From JAHEJA01 sp965657215 (GTDB taxonomy: Bacteria > Pseudomonadota > Alphaproteobacteria > Rhodobacterales > Rhodobacteraceae): a stretch of 64,000 nucleotides of DNA. The notes under the pieces are model-generated. The model saw only the letters and a list, made by a program, of their open reading frames with translations, was not told where the DNA came from and made no database searches. Made by a program: the position numbers and the translations under genes. Shown in pieces: positions 62,603 through 64,000 of this stretch; position 1 is the stretch's first letter; the number at the start of each line of letters is the position of its first letter. The stretch is from NCBI GenBank assembly GCA_965657215.1, contig CBFHNR010000005.1:87009-151008 (forward strand), in the 5' to 3' direction.

Positions 62603-63184
62603 ATGACAAAGCTCCTAATGTTCGCGGGCAGTGCTCGCAAAGCCTCAGCCAACAAACAGCTCGCAGCCTTGGCTGCGAGCACCGCAAAAGAAGCTGGCGT
62701 CGAGGTCACTTTGATCGACCTCGCTGATTTCGACATGCCGATTTACAATGGCGATATCGAAGCGGACACAGGCCTGCCCGAGTCTGCAAAACGCCTGAAG
62801 CATTTGTTTGTTGAACATGATGGCTTCTTCATCGCGTCGCCTGAATACAACAGCTCGATTTCAGCGGTGTTGAAGAATGCGCTGGATTGGATCTCGCGTC
62901 CTCATACTGAAAACGAACCAGGCCTCTGGGCGTTTCAGGGTAAGGTTGCGGCCATCGGCTCTGTAGCCCCCGGCGCCTTAGGCGGACTGCGCGGCCTTGT
63001 GCCATTGCGCATGATGCTGGGTAACATCGGTGTAACCGTTGTGCCTGCCCAAGTCGCGGTATCAGGCGGGCTTAACGCCTTCGATGAGGATGGTGCGCTC
63101 GTCGCTGACATGCCCGCAGGAATGTTGAAAGCGACCATAGCGCAACTGGTTGCAACAACAGGAGCATTGAAACGCAACGCCTGA
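62603..63184 (+). CDS. NAD(P)H-dependent FMN reductase (NADPH:quinone/chromate reductase-like)
   Basis: The 193-residue flavodoxin-like protein has the FMN loop FAGSARKASANKQL and SPEYNSSISAVLKNALDW, typical of the YieF/ChrR/ArsH group, which reduce quinones, azo dyes or chromate. It follows doxX by 34 bases. With pirin and DoxX it suggests protection against electrophiles or quinones. Confidence 0.92.
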   Translation: MTKLLMFAGSARKASANKQLAALAASTAKEAGVEVTLIDLADFDMPIYNGDIEADTGLPESAKRLKHLFVEHDGFFIASPEYNSSISAVLKNALDWISRPHTENEPGLWAFQGKVAAIGSVAPGALGGLRGLVPLRMMLGNIGVTVVPAQVAVSGGLNAFDEDGALVADMPAGMLKATIAQLVATTGALKRNA

Positions 63185-63225
63185 CACGCAGCCCCAAGGC
63201 ATACGCTTTCAAAAGGAATGAACAG

Positions 63226-63971
63226 ATGACGCTTCATCAAAACATCACGATACAAGACACTCTGACTTTTACCAAGCGGCCCGCAGATGAGCGCGGCACG
63301 GCCGACTTTGGCTGGCTCAAATCAGCGCATAGCTTCAGCTTTGGTCAATACTACGACCCAAAACACCTTGGCTTTGGAAACCTGATCGTCATCAACGACG
63401 ACCTTGTCGATGGCGGCAAAGGGTTTGGTGCGCATCCCCACCAGAATGCGGAGATTTTCTCCTATGTGATGGGCGGTGCACTTGAGCACAGAGACAGCAT
63501 GGGCAATGGCTCGGTCGTTGATAAAGGCGGCGTTCAGTACATGAGCGCAGGATCAGGTGTGACACATTCTGAATTCAACCCGTCCCAGACCGATGAAATG
63601 CGCTTCTTGCAAGTCTGGCTGTTGCCNNNNNNNNNNTGAAAAACACCGCGCCGGCCTATGACACGATCGACCTGACGCCCGCTGACAAAGACGGCAAGCT
63701 GAAACTGTTCCTGTCAAAAGATGGACGTGACGGGGCGATGAAAACGCAAGCTGATGCCAGCGTCTTTGCTGCCACATTGAACGGGGATCAAACGATCACG
63801 CAGGAGTTGCCTGCGGGACGCAAAGCGTGGGTTCAGGTCGCAGACGGATCGGTCCGTGTGAACGGCGTTGATTTGAAAAAAGGGGATGGCCTCGCCATTG
63901 ATGGATCGGGCACATTGACGTTTGATCAAGGCCTAAATGCAGAGTTTCTGTTTTTCGACCTCGCACCATAA
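63226..63971 (+). CDS. Pirin-family protein, interrupted by a 10-N assembly gap
   Basis: The start AAAGGA-ATG 63226 opens a pirin with FGWLKSAHSFSFGQYYDP and GFGAHPHQNAEIFSYVMGG (metal-binding His), up to LQVWLLP at 63627. After the ten N bases the coding frame resumes one base off (KNTAPAYDTIDLTPADKDG) and ends at 63971 with a normal pirin C-terminal cupin. The frames disagree only because the gap is a placeholder: a true gap of 8 or 11 bases would restore one frame. Pirins act as quercetinases or redox regulators. It is not treated as a real frameshift. Confidence 0.85.
63627..63636. other. Assembly gap (10 N)
   Basis: Ten consecutive N bases lie inside the pirin gene. The flanking sequences are both pirin in the right order, so the join is right, but the length is not exact: the frame requires 2 plus a multiple of 3 bases. 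Confidence 0.97.
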
Positions 63972-64000
63972 CTCCCGATGCACTGGCGGTATAATCACCG

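Noticed and set aside
62059..62736. Open frame on the minus strand (225 codons) across doxX and the FMN reductase start
   Set aside because: It covers two clear genes on the other strand and its product has low-complexity, unlikely composition.
63226..63971. Frameshifted pirin pseudogene
   Set aside because: The frame change coincides with the ten N bases, so the assembly gap explains it.
60737..64000. Attachment-site repeat of the tRNA-Thr 3' end
   Set aside because: No second copy of the T-arm and acceptor sequence was seen to the right within the window.
1..64000. CRISPR arrays, prophage or rRNA operons
   Set aside because: No direct-repeat array, phage structural genes or rRNA sequence was seen.

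Overview
The window looks like chromosomal DNA of a marine alphaproteobacterium of the order Rhodobacterales (Roseobacter group). Evidence: GC content near 50% by eye, a complete sox thiosulfate-oxidation cluster with soxCD, alphaproteobacterial markers (GapR/DUF2312, NDUFA12-like complex I protein, DUF2842, DUF2155, ScfR/RamB-type regulator) and the typical gene pairs secG-pyrG and clpP-clpX. The genus cannot be fixed from the sequence alone. The piece is a scaffold: ten N bases interrupt the last gene.

Layout. 1-7466 (minus): an amine or amino-acid uptake and gamma-glutamylation operon made of an ABC ATPase, a binding protein, an FAD oxidase, two permeases, a glutamine-synthetase-like ligase, a glutamine amidotransferase and a second ligase cut by the window edge. 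7559-9050 (minus): a three-gene unit with a PhnD-like protein, TerB and DUF1330. 9143-17379: housekeeping genes (rlmJ, pyrG, secG, purA, yjbQ, nrdR, ribD) with small unknowns and a GIY-YIG nuclease. 17376-21934 (minus): the capsule genes kpsC, kpsD-like and kpsS, lying between ribD and ribE. 22643-32850: the sulfur-oxidation region. soxS, a HbpS/GlcG-like gene, the regulator soxR and a YeeE transporter run leftward; soxVWXYZABCD run rightward. SoxR has the two cysteines of persulfide-sensing repressors, and the soxX promoter carries a matching ATTC-N8-GAAT operator.

32904-40013 holds a GlxA-type regulator, clpP, clpX, ndufA12-like, mlaD-like, DUF2155, aat, accC and accB. 40281-55021 looks like a carboxylate/acetate region: an acyl-CoA synthetase, acs at the end of a branched-chain-amino-acid-type (Liv) ABC operon, a divergent ScfR/RamB-like regulator with a cluster of TGTAA/TTACA half-sites in the shared promoter, and then a CheY-sized response regulator, a two-helix membrane protein and a CrbS-like kinase whose sensor is a sodium/solute symporter. 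This is followed by a FliM-like protein with no other flagellar gene in sight. A transporter-type kinase, a lone receiver and a FliM-like protein side by side is the most unusual arrangement in the window.

55018-57561 (minus) is a second sulfur locus: a persulfide-dioxygenase-like metallo-hydrolase, two half-size YeeE transporters and a DUF442 sulfurtransferase/phosphatase-like protein. Then follow gapR, a sulfotransferase-like unknown, an orphan iron-type ABC permease and tRNA-Thr(UGU). Right of the tRNA lies a 381-base gene-free stretch and then a cassette of LysR regulator, DoxX, FMN reductase and pirin, with visibly more GC-rich codons; this may be the left edge of an island inserted at the tRNA gene.
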